This document shows, piece by piece, positions 1-7,915 of a DNA stretch of 11,117 nucleotides; position 1 is the stretch's first letter; each line of letters begins with the position of its first letter. Below the pieces are notes generated by a model. The model saw nothing but the letters and a program-made list of their open reading frames with translations, did no database searches and was not told the origin of the DNA. Source of the DNA: Deltaproteobacteria bacterium. GTDB taxonomy: Bacteria; Myxococcota; Myxococcia; Myxococcales; 40CM-4-68-19. The translations under genes and the position numbers were made by a program. The stretch is from NCBI GenBank assembly GCA_005879095.1, contig VBLM01000548.1, forward strand, positions 1 to 11,117, read 5' to 3'.

Positions 1-452
1 GCCCGGACGCGGATCCGGCCGTCCGGCAGCATCATCGCGTTTCCACTGAGCTTTTCCTTCTTGCCGTCGCTGCGCGGGCGGCCGCAGACGGTGAACGGAA
101 CCTCGCCGGAAATCTTCGATGGCGTGGCGCTCAGCGCCGGTGGATCGACCTTGAGGCCGTCGATCTTCGCCTCGATCCTGCACTCCTTCGGCTCCGACTT
201 CTTGTTGGTCGCCCACTGCTGGAAGTGCTCGGTCTTGGTGGGCTCGTTGTCCACCATGATCGAGGTCAGCGGCACCGAGCAGTTGCCGGAGACGGCCCCG
301 GCCTTGTCGTCGTAGGTCAGGTCGCAATTCACGGCCGAGCTGACGGCTTCGATGCGCTCGCCGAGCGGCGCGTCGAACGTGGCGCTGAACTTGTTGTTTC
401 CGGCGTCGGGGTCGACGTGGAGGGCGGCGGCGAGGAGAAGTTCGATGACCAT
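1..452 (-). CDS. YceI-like domain protein, partial (C-terminus beyond window)
   Basis: An open minus-strand frame runs off the left edge; about 150 residues are visible. The start is ATG at 452, behind AAAGGAG six bases upstream, a strong ribosome site. The N-terminus (MVIELLLAAALHVDPDAG) is a very short hydrophobic stretch, a weak signal peptide at best. The rest looks like an all-beta soluble domain: NKFSATFDAPLG, then NCDLTYDDKAGAVSGNCSVPL, TSIMVDNE, HFQQWA and later GEVPFTVCGR. This spacing (G.. followed by VPL.S, a charged HF..W segment, then a G.V.F..CG strand) resembles YceI-family lipid-binding proteins, which bind isoprenoid-type lipids in the periplasm, but I recognise it only by pattern. 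Two cysteines in the middle strands and one in FTVCG may be paired. It is divergent from the small membrane protein gene that begins at 523. Confidence 0.6.
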   Translation of the reverse strand, partial: MVIELLLAAALHVDPDAGNNKFSATFDAPLGERIEAVSSAVNCDLTYDDKAGAVSGNCSVPLTSIMVDNEPTKTEHFQQWATNKKSEPKECRIEAKIDGLKVDPPALSATPSKISGEVPFTVCGRPRSDGKKEKLSGNAMMLPDGRIRVR

Positions 453-522
453 GCGGGCTCCTTTTCTCCCACACTACGCGGCGTCGTGTGAAATGGTCAC
501 GGCCGGCGTGCGTAAAAGGGCC

Positions 523-804
523 ATGGTGCCTGCCCTCGTCGAGTCGCTGATTCCCATCGTCGCCATCGTCATGACGTTCGGCTGCCCGGTCCTGATCGTC
601 GCGACGTTCAAGTTTTTCAAGCTCAAGGAGCGCGAGCTGCAGATCGACGCGGAGTTGCGGCGGACGTCGGGCGCGGCGCTGGAGCAGCGGGTGCAGCGGC
701 TGGAGTCGATCATCCTCGCGCTCGACGCCGACCTGCGGGCGAAGCTGGCGGCCGCCGCGCCGGAGAGCGTGCAGGCAGCCTTGCCGCCGCGGATCGATGA
801 CTAG
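523..804 (+). CDS. small single-pass membrane protein with coiled-coil tail
   Basis: About 93 residues. An N-terminal hydrophobic helix (roughly residues 5-30, IPIVAIVMTFGCPVLIVATF) is followed by basic KFFKLKERE and a charged amphipathic helix (residues about 32-75, LQIDAELRR...LEQRVQRLESIILALDADLRAKL) that looks like a coiled coil. This layout is common among small bacterial envelope proteins, some distantly like PspB, and I cannot assign a function. The frame opens further upstream, but the translation before 523 is basic and low-quality. ATG 523 sits only two bases after AAAAGGG; GTG 526 would be better spaced from it, and GTG 508 and ATG 493 are other in-frame options. The next gene starts nine bases after the stop, so the two may be co-transcribed. 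Confidence 0.6.
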   Translation: MVPALVESLIPIVAIVMTFGCPVLIVATFKFFKLKERELQIDAELRRTSGAALEQRVQRLESIILALDADLRAKLAAAAPESVQAALPPRIDD

Positions 805-813
805 TTTTTCCGC

Positions 814-1353
814 ATGACATGGATCGGCCTTGCGGTGGCGGCGCTGCTCGCGCAGAGCACGACCGAAGGAAAGGGTGACAGCGCCCAGCGCGGGTCGGCG
901 CCGACACCGGCCGATCGCAACAGCAGCGCGGAGAGCTCGCAGCGCGGGTCGATCGGATCGACCGCCGGCGGCGAAGAGCGGACCTCCGTATCCGGCGCGG
1001 GGATCGAGTCCGGCGACGCCAACGGAATGGCGGGCGGGCGAACCGACGAAGGTCCGGCCGGCGGGACCGGCATCCGCAGCTCGACGCCGGGCGAGGGCGA
1101 GCGCGCGCGGGCGAACGCGAACGATCAGGCGCGCGGTCCGAACCAGAAGGGCAGCTTTCTGCGGCCGGCCGACACGCCGCCGCAGATGAATATCGACCCC
1201 CATGCGCTCGGTTCGGGCGCGCCGCAGCCTCCGGCCGATCAGCAGCCGCAGGCTCGCGGCAAACGGTACCGGCAGACGCCGTCGCACGGACGCGCCACCG
1301 GGACAGACAATCCGGGCGGATCCGCGCCGGAAGGGACTGCCGGCAAGCATTAA
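814..1353 (+). CDS. low-complexity exported hypothetical protein
   Basis: 179 residues. The first 14 (MTWIGLAVAALLAQ) form a short signal-peptide-like hydrophobic segment with possible cleavage near ALLAQS. The remainder is rich in Gly, Ala, Ser, Pro, Gln, Arg and Glu with no hydrophobic core (for example AQRGSAPTPADRNSS, GSGAPQPPADQQPQ), so it is probably disordered. Two short similar blocks, SAQRGS and SSQRGS, hint at internal duplication. The reading frame shows strong G/C preference at third codon positions, which supports it over the long antisense frames. No clear Shine-Dalgarno is seen before ATG 814. The gene ends tail-to-tail with xth, the stop codons sharing TTAA at 1350-1353. No family recognised; role unknown, perhaps a periplasmic or surface protein. 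Confidence 0.55.
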   Translation: MTWIGLAVAALLAQSTTEGKGDSAQRGSAPTPADRNSSAESSQRGSIGSTAGGEERTSVSGAGIESGDANGMAGGRTDEGPAGGTGIRSSTPGEGERARANANDQARGPNQKGSFLRPADTPPQMNIDPHALGSGAPQPPADQQPQARGKRYRQTPSHGRATGTDNPGGSAPEGTAGKH

Positions 1354-1371
1354 AGCAGCGGAATCTGTCCC
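1300..1371. repeat. imperfect inverted repeat around convergent stop codons
   Basis: GGGACAGACAATCCG (1300-1314) is mirrored by CGGAATCTGTCCC (1359-1371), giving an imperfect 13-bp stem around the overlapping stops of the exported protein and xth. No T-tract follows on either strand, so it is not a classic terminator. The GGGACA core resembles the palindromes at 2159-2241 and 10818-10846, so it may be a decayed member of the same family. Confidence 0.3.
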
Positions 1372-2156
1372 GTTTTAGCGGCCGGCGGCGGCTCCGGCAG
1401 GCCCTCGTAGTGCGGAGGCGCAACGTCGAACGCGGCCTGCAGCGGGCCGTGGTCGCTGGTGCCGAACTCGCGGTGCGAGGTGCACGACGTCGCCTTCTCC
1501 GCCAGCTTTTCGCTCGCGAGCACGTAGTCGATACGCCAGCCGATGTTGCGCTCTTTCTGGTTCCGCCACGGCGCCCACCAGGTGAAGAGCCGATCATCGT
1601 CGGGCGCGAACTTGCGCGCGAGGTCGACGAGCCCGTGGCCGAGCATCTGCGCGAGCAGCTTCCGCTCGATCGGCGTGGTCCCGATCTGGTCCTGCTTGCG
1701 CAATTTGGGGTGCACGTCGCGCTCCTCGCGGGCGACGTTGAGGTCGCCGCAGAGGATCAATTGCCCGGACGTTGCCGCATACTTCTCGAGTCCCTCGAGG
1801 AATCGCAACTTGGCGTCGAAATCCTTTCCGCCGTTGGGCACGTAGACGGAGGCAAAGCGAAGGTCGCCGACCGTGGCCTCGACGATCCGCGTCTCGCGAT
1901 CGAACTCCGGATGTGAAAACCGCGGCCGCCCCGGAAACGCCGCCTTCCGCAGGTGGATCGAGACGCCCGAATACCCTTTATGTCCGTGCCAGAAACACCA
2001 GTACCCGGCCATCGAACAGAGCGGCTCCGGCACGCTCTCCGGCGGACTCTTGATCTCCTGCAGGCAAAGGACGTCCGGCTGCTCGCGCTCGATCCACTGC
2101 AGGACCTCAGCCGCCCGTGCACGGATGCCATTGACATTCCACGTCGCGACCTTCAC
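1350..2156 (-). CDS. xth: exodeoxyribonuclease III / AP endonuclease
   Basis: 268 residues, the usual length for ExoIII. It hydrolyses the backbone 5' of abasic sites in base-excision repair and degrades duplex DNA 3' to 5'. The endonuclease/exonuclease/phosphatase fold is complete: ATWNVNGIRAR at the N-terminus, metal-binding Glu34 in LQEIK, YVPNGG with Tyr105, GDLNVA with Asp138 and Asn140, RIDYVLAS around 209-216, and the catalytic SDHGP with Asp235 and His236. GTG at 2156 is chosen because it places the conserved KVATWNVNG at the N-terminus. The frame stays open to 2243, but that extension is translated entirely from the 13-bp repeats. A ~25-residue proline-rich tail (PPHYEGLPEPPPAAKTGQIPLL) follows the catalytic His; its last codons overlap half of an inverted repeat. 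It lies downstream of dnaK on the same strand. Confidence 0.93.
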   Translation of the reverse strand: MKVATWNVNGIRARAAEVLQWIEREQPDVLCLQEIKSPPESVPEPLCSMAGYWCFWHGHKGYSGVSIHLRKAAFPGRPRFSHPEFDRETRIVEATVGDLRFASVYVPNGGKDFDAKLRFLEGLEKYAATSGQLILCGDLNVAREERDVHPKLRKQDQIGTTPIERKLLAQMLGHGLVDLARKFAPDDDRLFTWWAPWRNQKERNIGWRIDYVLASEKLAEKATSCTSHREFGTSDHGPLQAAFDVAPPHYEGLPEPPPAAKTGQIPLL

Positions 2157-2158
2157 TT

Positions 2159-2241
2159 GGGGACACCCTTCGGGGACACCCTTCGGGGACACTCTAACTG
2201 CGGAAGGGTGTCCCCGGAGGGTGTCCCCGGAGGGTGTCCCC
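2159..2241. repeat. compound palindrome of 13-bp units (three direct, three inverted)
   Basis: GGGGACACCCTTC occurs twice exactly (2159-2171, 2172-2184), followed by a degenerate third copy beginning GGGGACACTCT (2185). After a short spacer come GAAGGGTGTCCCC (2203-2215) and two copies of GGAGGGTGTCCCC (2216-2228, 2229-2241), which are the reverse complement with one base changed. The two roughly 39-bp arms can fold into a very long hairpin with few mismatches. It fills the dnaK-xth gap and ends two bases before the xth GTG, so the xth leader is made of it; a GAAGGG inside it lies nine bases from that start. It looks like a REP-type element expanded in tandem. Confidence 0.85.
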
Positions 2242-2270
2242 AAAAAGGGGGGAATCGCGCGCGCGGATTC
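2242..2270 (-). terminator. terminator-like hairpin after dnaK
   Basis: Read on the minus strand immediately after the dnaK TAA, GAATC is followed by an alternating CG core and then GATTC, forming a short GC-rich stem with one bulge, then a run of C and TTTTT (the A-run at 2242-2246 on the plus strand). The C-run separates stem and T-tract, so the terminator would be weak; partial read-through into xth is possible. Confidence 0.35.
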
Positions 2271-4142
<1,872 letters not shown>

Positions 4143-4186
4143 TTCTTTTTTTCCTCTCGCGCTTCGTCGATGCCGCGTTGCGGCGC

Positions 4187-4206
4187 TAGAGTAAGTACGC
4201 AGGAGG
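4187..4206 (+). promoter_or_regulatory. putative kinase -10 and strong ribosome-binding site (decides a CTG start)
   Basis: TAGAGT (4187-4192) matches four of six bases of a -10 box; no convincing -35 is seen. Just downstream AGGAGG (4201-4206) is a perfect Shine-Dalgarno, nine bases before CTG 4216. The in-frame stop TAA at 4192-4194 limits any upstream start. The -10 overlaps the dnaK -10 on the other strand, so the two promoters may compete. Confidence 0.45.
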
Positions 4207-4215
4207 GTCTGTCAA
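4187..4215 (-). promoter_or_regulatory. putative dnaK promoter
   Basis: On the minus strand a perfect -35 TTGACA (4215-4210) is followed after 16 bases by TACTCT (4193-4188), a weak -10. The leader to the dnaK ATG would be about 40 bases. No CIRCE repeat (TTAGCACTC / GAGTGCTAA) and no clear sigma-32 box are present, so heat control cannot be argued from this sequence. The element overlaps the start region of the divergent kinase gene. Confidence 0.4.
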
Positions 4216-5529
4216 CTGCAGCCGGGCGATGTCATCTCGGGAAGATACGTCCTCGAACAACGCCTCGGTCTGGGCGGGATGGGCGAGGTCTGGCTCGCCG
4301 AACTGCAGGGAGCGGGCGCCTTCCGCAGGCGCGTGGTGCTCAAGGTGCTGGCGCCCGATCGGCGGGGCGACGAGCGGCTCGCCTCCATGCTGGCCGACGA
4401 GGCGCGGGTGGTCGGTCTGCTGCACCATCCCGGCATCGTCGCGGCGCTCGACTACCTCGAAACCGAGCAGCACGGGCCCATCTTCGTCCTCGAGTTCGTC
4501 GACGGCGCGTCGTTGCGGACCGTGCTGAAGATCGGCCGCCGGCACGCCGCGTTCATGCCCGAGACGCTCGCGGCGCACATCGGCGCGCAGGTCGCGCACG
4601 CGCTGCACGCCGCCCACACGGCGGTCAGCCGCGACGGCAAGCCGTTGAACGTCGTCCACCGCGACGTGGCGCCCGACAACGTGCTGCTCTCGCGGTCGGG
4701 CGCGGTCTACCTCGGCGATTTCGGCGTCGCCCGCGCGACCGGAAATGCGGAAGTCACACATCCCGGCACACCGAAGGGAAAGCGCGGCTACATGGCGCCG
4801 GAACAGGCCATCGGCCACGGCGTGGGGCCGGCCGCGGACATTTTCTCGCTCGGGCGCGTCGTGTCCGAGGCCGCCGACGTCAACTGCGGGCCGGCGCTGC
4901 GGTCGGTGATCGAGAAGGCCACCGCCGAGAAACCGCAGGACCGCTGGGCGACCGCATCCGAGCTCGCCGCGGCGCTGCTCCATGCCTGCCCGCCGCCGTC
5001 CGACCCCGATCGCGAGCTGGCGCAGTGGCTGAACCAGTATGCGCCGGAAGCGCTCGTCTCGCGGCAGACCAGTCCGGGCGCCGCGCAGCGATCGGACCCG
5101 GTGCCGGCGGGCAGGCCGGTGGCAACCCCGACCCCGACCAGAACCGGCGAGCAGCGGAAGCTGTTCGCCTCGGTACCGCCGCCGTCGCGCCGGCTGCTCA
5201 AGATCGTCGCCGTCTCGGCGATCGCGATCTTCATCGTGCTTCCGCTCGCGCTGATGCGTTCGGCAGCCCGCGGCGGCCGCCTGCTGGAATCGGCGATCAC
5301 CGGCATTTCCGCTCTCGCGCATGGCGATCTGCGGGTGACCTCGCGGCCCGTCGAAGCCGAGGTCTACGTCGACGGCTCGCTGCGCGGGATGACGCCGCTC
5401 CTGATCGACTTGCCCGCCGGAAAGCACTCAGTGCGCGTCGGCTCGCCGCGCATGGAGCACTGGCGCGCCGCGGAAGTGACCGTCAAGGACAACACCGAGC
5501 ACCGCCTCGACGTCGATCTCAGCGAGTAG
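4216..5529 (+). CDS. membrane Ser/Thr protein kinase (Hanks type) with PEGA domain
   Basis: 437 residues from CTG 4216. No ATG, GTG or TTG lies between the in-frame stop at 4192 and ATG 4279, and starting at 4279 would cut the glycine loop. From CTG the protein begins LQPGDVISGRYVLEQRLG and has AGGAGG nine bases upstream, so a CUG start is the best reading. Kinase domain: glycine loop GLGGMGEVW (18-26), Lys43 in VVLKVL, Glu62, catalytic loop HRDVAPDNVLL (148-158), DFG 168-170, APE 194-196. The usual Lys of HRDxKxxN is Ala, as in the many myxobacterial kinases with HRDVSPQN. After DIFSLG the domain is shortened by roughly 40 residues in the alpha-F to alpha-G region. A Pro/Thr-rich linker, one membrane helix (about 330-347) and a C-terminal PEGA domain (VEAEVYVDG..RGMTPL, 379-395 onward) follow. 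The kinase faces the cytoplasm and PEGA the outside. Substrate unknown. Confidence 0.88.
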   Translation: MQPGDVISGRYVLEQRLGLGGMGEVWLAELQGAGAFRRRVVLKVLAPDRRGDERLASMLADEARVVGLLHHPGIVAALDYLETEQHGPIFVLEFVDGASLRTVLKIGRRHAAFMPETLAAHIGAQVAHALHAAHTAVSRDGKPLNVVHRDVAPDNVLLSRSGAVYLGDFGVARATGNAEVTHPGTPKGKRGYMAPEQAIGHGVGPAADIFSLGRVVSEAADVNCGPALRSVIEKATAEKPQDRWATASELAAALLHACPPPSDPDRELAQWLNQYAPEALVSRQTSPGAAQRSDPVPAGRPVATPTPTRTGEQRKLFASVPPPSRRLLKIVAVSAIAIFIVLPLALMRSAARGGRLLESAITGISALAHGDLRVTSRPVEAEVYVDGSLRGMTPLLIDLPAGKHSVRVGSPRMEHWRAAEVTVKDNTEHRLDVDLSE

Positions 5530-5811
5530 GAGCGCTGCCCGCCGCGCCTCCCGTCGCCGAGTCGGCCGATCCGCGGCGCCGGGCGGCGTCGCTCCTCCTC
5601 GGCGGGGTTGTCCCCGCCTTCGTCGTCGCTCCTTGCGCGGCTTGCGTCTCCGCCGCCTGGCTCGGTCCGCCGCAGCGAGCAGCGCTCCTGGCGCTCGCTC
5701 GTTTTTCCAGGAATTGCTTCCGGTCGCAGGGCGTTTGTGCCGACGCCAGGCAGCTTGCCCTCCGGGGCGGCTGGCGCACGTGCACTTACCTCACCCTCGA
5801 TCGGAGCACCC
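5530..5811. other. non-coding gap between kinase and lyase genes
   Basis: 282 bases with no credible gene. The frame of the downstream lyase is open through it, but its translation is unlike any protein and precedes a clear signal peptide. It holds a perfect 7-bp hairpin, GGCGGGG / CCCCGCC with a 4-base loop (5601-5618), and a terminator (5676-5706). After that I see no convincing promoter for the lyase gene. Confidence 0.6.
5676..5706 (+). terminator. intrinsic terminator for the kinase gene
   Basis: CGAGCAGCGC (5676-5685) pairs with GCGCTCGCTCG (5691-5701), a 10-bp stem with one bulged C and a TCCTG loop, followed directly by TTTTT (5702-5706). It lies about 150 bases past the kinase stop. 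Confidence 0.6.
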
Positions 5812-6798
5812 TTGGTACGCACACTCCTAGCCCTCCTCTTGCTGTCGAGCGCGGCCGGCGCGAGCGTGATCTGGCGCGGCGATTACGAAACCGGCGACCT
5901 CTCGCAGTGGGACCGGATCGATGGCCTGACGAGCATGCTGACGGTCGTCCAGTCGCCCGTCCACCAAGGCACGTACGCGCTGCGCGTCGAGCTGCACCAG
6001 GGGCAGGTTTCGTCGAGCGGAACGCGCAACGAGCTGGAGCTGGGGAACATCCCGTTCGTCGAGGGCGACGAGCGCTGGTACGCGTGGAGCACGTTCTTCC
6101 CGACCACCTTCCCGAGCAACAACACCTGGCAGGTCTTCACCCAGTGGCACCACAGCGGCTGTTGCGGATCGCCGCCGCTCGAGTTCGACATCGAGGGCGA
6201 GGAGATCCAAGTCAATCACAACGGCGATCAGCTGGTGTGGAAGACGCCGCTGGTGCGCGGGGTATGGCATGACTTCGTCATCCACGTGAAGTGGTCGGTG
6301 AACGGTTGGATCGAGCTCTGGTACGACGGCCAGAAGGTGCTCGACCAGACTTCGGTGCCGACGATTTACGCCGGCGAATACAACTACATGAAGCAGGGGC
6401 TGTACTGGAACGCGTCGATCACCAGCGTCGGCGTGCTCTACCACGACCGGACGATCATCGGCACCACGATGGCCGACGTGGCTCCCGAGCTCTTGCCGCC
6501 ACCTCCGCCACCTGCCGATGCAGGCGCGCCTGATTCTGGTCCTCCGCCGGTCGCGGATGCAGGGACGCCCGACGCGGGTCCAGTCGCGGACTCGGGTACG
6601 CCCGACCCGGTCGCGGACGCGGGCACGCCCACGCCTGATCCGGTGCCCCCGACGCCAACGCCGGCCCCCGCGCCGGTGGTGAACAACAGCACGCTCGGCT
6701 TCCCCGGCGGCGGCTGCTCGCACACCGGTACCGGCTCGTTCGTCGCCTTCGCCGCCATCGGAGTGCTGCTCGTCGCGCTGCGACGGCGCCGGAATTGA
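5812..6798 (+). CDS. exported polysaccharide-lyase-like protein with MYXO-CTERM tail
   Basis: 328 residues from TTG 5812, chosen because GGAG lies five bases upstream and a signal peptide follows at once (VRTLLALLLLSSAAGA, cleavage about residue 17). The domain at 18-225 looks like the jelly-roll Polysacc_lyase family (heparin lyase I / glucuronan lyase type): WRGDYETGDLSQW, TRNELE (71-76), YAWSTFFPTTFP, QVFTQWHH (107-114), PLEFDIEGEEIQV, WHDFVIHVKWS, IELWYDGQ and MKQGLYW (193-199). Such enzymes cleave acidic polysaccharides by beta-elimination; the substrate cannot be read here. A repetitive Pro/Asp-Ala-Gly linker (about 229-290) leads to GGGCS (Cys302), a hydrophobic stretch and RRRRN, the MYXO-CTERM pattern linked to surface anchoring in myxobacteria. 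Non-catalytic carbohydrate binding is an alternative. Confidence 0.8.
   Translation: MVRTLLALLLLSSAAGASVIWRGDYETGDLSQWDRIDGLTSMLTVVQSPVHQGTYALRVELHQGQVSSSGTRNELELGNIPFVEGDERWYAWSTFFPTTFPSNNTWQVFTQWHHSGCCGSPPLEFDIEGEEIQVNHNGDQLVWKTPLVRGVWHDFVIHVKWSVNGWIELWYDGQKVLDQTSVPTIYAGEYNYMKQGLYWNASITSVGVLYHDRTIIGTTMADVAPELLPPPPPPADAGAPDSGPPPVADAGTPDAGPVADSGTPDPVADAGTPTPDPVPPTPTPAPAPVVNNSTLGFPGGGCSHTGTGSFVAFAAIGVLLVALRRRRN
6515..6650 (+). repeat. degenerate DAG/PD repeats encoding the lyase linker
   Basis: Inside the lyase gene, repeated codon blocks for Ala-Asp-Ala-Gly, Thr-Pro-Asp and Pro-Val-Ala-Asp (for example gcggatgcagggacg, gcggacgcgggcacg) encode a flexible linker between the catalytic domain and the C-terminal anchor. 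The copies have diverged in sequence. Confidence 0.6.
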
Positions 6799-6859
6799 CA
6801 CGCTACTCAAGATACGCTACTCCTGCGAATGCATTCAGGCGATGCTACTGAAAGCATCG
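6795..6859 (+). promoter_or_regulatory. putative promoter and operator of the MerR-like operon
   Basis: A perfect TTGACA (6795-6800) overlaps the end of the lyase gene; 17 bases on is TACTCC (6818-6823), a weak -10. CGCTACTC is repeated directly at 6801-6808 and 6815-6822, 14 bp apart. Further down, CGATGCT (6840-6846) and AGCATCG (6853-6859) form a perfect 7-bp inverted repeat with a 6-base spacer, ten bases before the regulator start. It could be an autoregulatory operator or a leader hairpin. No strong Shine-Dalgarno is seen before ATG 6870. Confidence 0.35.
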
Positions 6860-6869
6860 GGGGCAGCGG

Positions 6870-7391
6870 ATGGCGCAGCGCGAATCCGACGAGTTCGACG
6901 CGCTGGAGCAGCAGTACCCGCAGGGGATCAGCGCGATGCAGATCGTCGATTTCTTCACGCCCAAAGGCGTGAAGCTCGCGCAGGCGACGTTCCGTAAGTA
7001 CGTGCAGCTCGGGCTTCTGCCCCGCAGCCGACGCGTCGGCGAGAAGGGCAAGCACCGCGGTTCGCGCGGGCTCTATCCCGCCGCCGCCGTCCGCCGCATC
7101 TCGCTGATCAAGTCGCTGATGGACGAAGGGATGACGCTGGAGGACATCCGGCGCTCGTTCATCTTCTTCCGCGGCCAGCTCGACGGCGTCGAGCGCGCGC
7201 TCGACGAGCTCTTCGCCGCCCTCGACAAGTCGCTGGCCGAGAAGGCAGAGATGAAGCCTTCGCGCCGGAAGGAGCTCGAGCGGCTCCTCGAAGCAGGCCG
7301 CCGCCAGGCCGCCGACTTCGTCAAGGACATCGAACGCACCGTCTCCGAAATCACCGCACGGGAAGAGCCCGGGAAGGGGTCGGACCGATGA
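6870..7391 (+). CDS. MerR-like transcriptional regulator
   Basis: 173 residues. The N-terminal half is a MerR-type winged helix-turn-helix: GISAMQIVDFF (19-29), ATFRKYVQLGLLP (39-51), a basic wing RSRRVGEKGKHRGSRGLYP (52-70), AAAVRRISLIKSLMDEGMTLEDIR (71-94). The C-terminal half (about 95-165) is a charged helix, probably a dimerising coiled coil (LDGVERALDELFAALDKSLAEK). There is no Cys-rich or B12-type effector domain, so the inducer, if any, is unknown. Its stop overlaps the next start by four bases (ATGA at 7388), so translation is coupled. It probably regulates its own operon, including the acetyltransferase; this is inference. Confidence 0.82.
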   Translation: MAQRESDEFDALEQQYPQGISAMQIVDFFTPKGVKLAQATFRKYVQLGLLPRSRRVGEKGKHRGSRGLYPAAAVRRISLIKSLMDEGMTLEDIRRSFIFFRGQLDGVERALDELFAALDKSLAEKAEMKPSRRKELERLLEAGRRQAADFVKDIERTVSEITAREEPGKGSDR

Positions 7392-7915
7392 GCGAGCCGA
7401 AGAGGAACGCACTCCCCGCCATGCCCGAAGAGCCCCCCGCCGAGCCCGGCAAGCCGCGCCAGCGAGCGCGGACGATGAGCCGCAAGGAGATGGCGCGCAT
7501 GTTCCGCCAGCAGACGGCGGCGGGCGGGATCGATCCGGAGCTGCAGGCGCTGATGGCCGAGCTCGACGCCACCCGCCCCAAGGTGCGCGGCGACTGCGCC
7601 GAGGGCGAGCGGCCGTGCCCGTACGTCTCCTGCAAGTACAACCTCTACGTCGACGTCAACCCGCGGACCGGGTCGGTGAAGATGAACTTCCCCGACAAGG
7701 AGCTGTGGGAGCTGGCCGAAACCTGCGCGCTCGACGTCGCCGACCGGCAGGGGATCACGCTCGAGGAAGTGGGCGTGATCATGAACCTGACCCGCGAGCG
7801 GGTGCGGCAGCTGGAGATGCGCGGCCTGACGAAACTGCGGGTGATCGCCGACGACGAGCCGCGCACGACAGCGCAGATCGAGGCCGACCGGCTGCGCGAC
7901 GAAGAAGACGAGTGA
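7388..7915 (+). CDS. Cys-containing protein with sigma-70 region-4-like HTH
   Basis: 175 residues. The disordered basic N-terminus (1-45) is followed by a conserved-looking block [16 protein letters not shown] (75-90), [26 protein letters not shown] (95-120) and an [33 protein letters not shown] (122-151), almost identical in pattern to sigma-70 region 4.2, which recognises -35 boxes. There is no region 2, so it cannot be a complete sigma factor. Cys70, Cys77, Cys82 and Cys113 could bind a metal; this is a guess. Proteins with this CP.VSC...[17 protein letters not shown] arrangement are, from memory, found in myxobacteria and relatives as uncharacterised DNA-binding proteins. Start ATG 7388 overlaps the regulator stop, and GTGA joins its end to the acetyltransferase. 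Confidence 0.8.
   Translation: MSEPKRNALPAMPEEPPAEPGKPRQRARTMSRKEMARMFRQQTAAGGIDPELQALMAELDATRPKVRGDCAEGERPCPYVSCKYNLYVDVNPRTGSVKMNFPDKELWELAETCALDVADRQGITLEEVGVIMNLTRERVRQLEMRGLTKLRVIADDEPRTTAQIEADRLRDEEDE

Noticed and set aside
710..1597. 295-residue minus-strand frame over the low-complexity gene and the end of xth
   Set aside because: Arg-rich shadow; the plus-strand frame has a signal-like N-terminus and good third-position GC.
2159..2241. CRISPR array
   Set aside because: Units are 13 bp, directly abutting without spacers, and inverted in the second half.
2157..2243. Longer N-terminus for xth starting at TTG 2243
   Set aside because: All 29 extra residues are encoded by the 13-bp palindrome units and ExoIII proteins begin at KVATWNVNG.
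4143..4215. CIRCE/HrcA operator or sigma-32 promoter upstream of dnaK
   Set aside because: No TTAGCACTC-N9-GAGTGCTAA repeat and no CCCCAT-type -10.
5608..5811. Upstream extension of the lyase frame
   Set aside because: It covers the terminator hairpin, reads as low-quality sequence and would bury the signal peptide that begins at 5812.
7615..7911. Upstream extension of the acetyltransferase frame
   Set aside because: It lies in a second frame of the region-4-like gene; GTG 7912 with the GTGA overlap gives the normal GNAT length.
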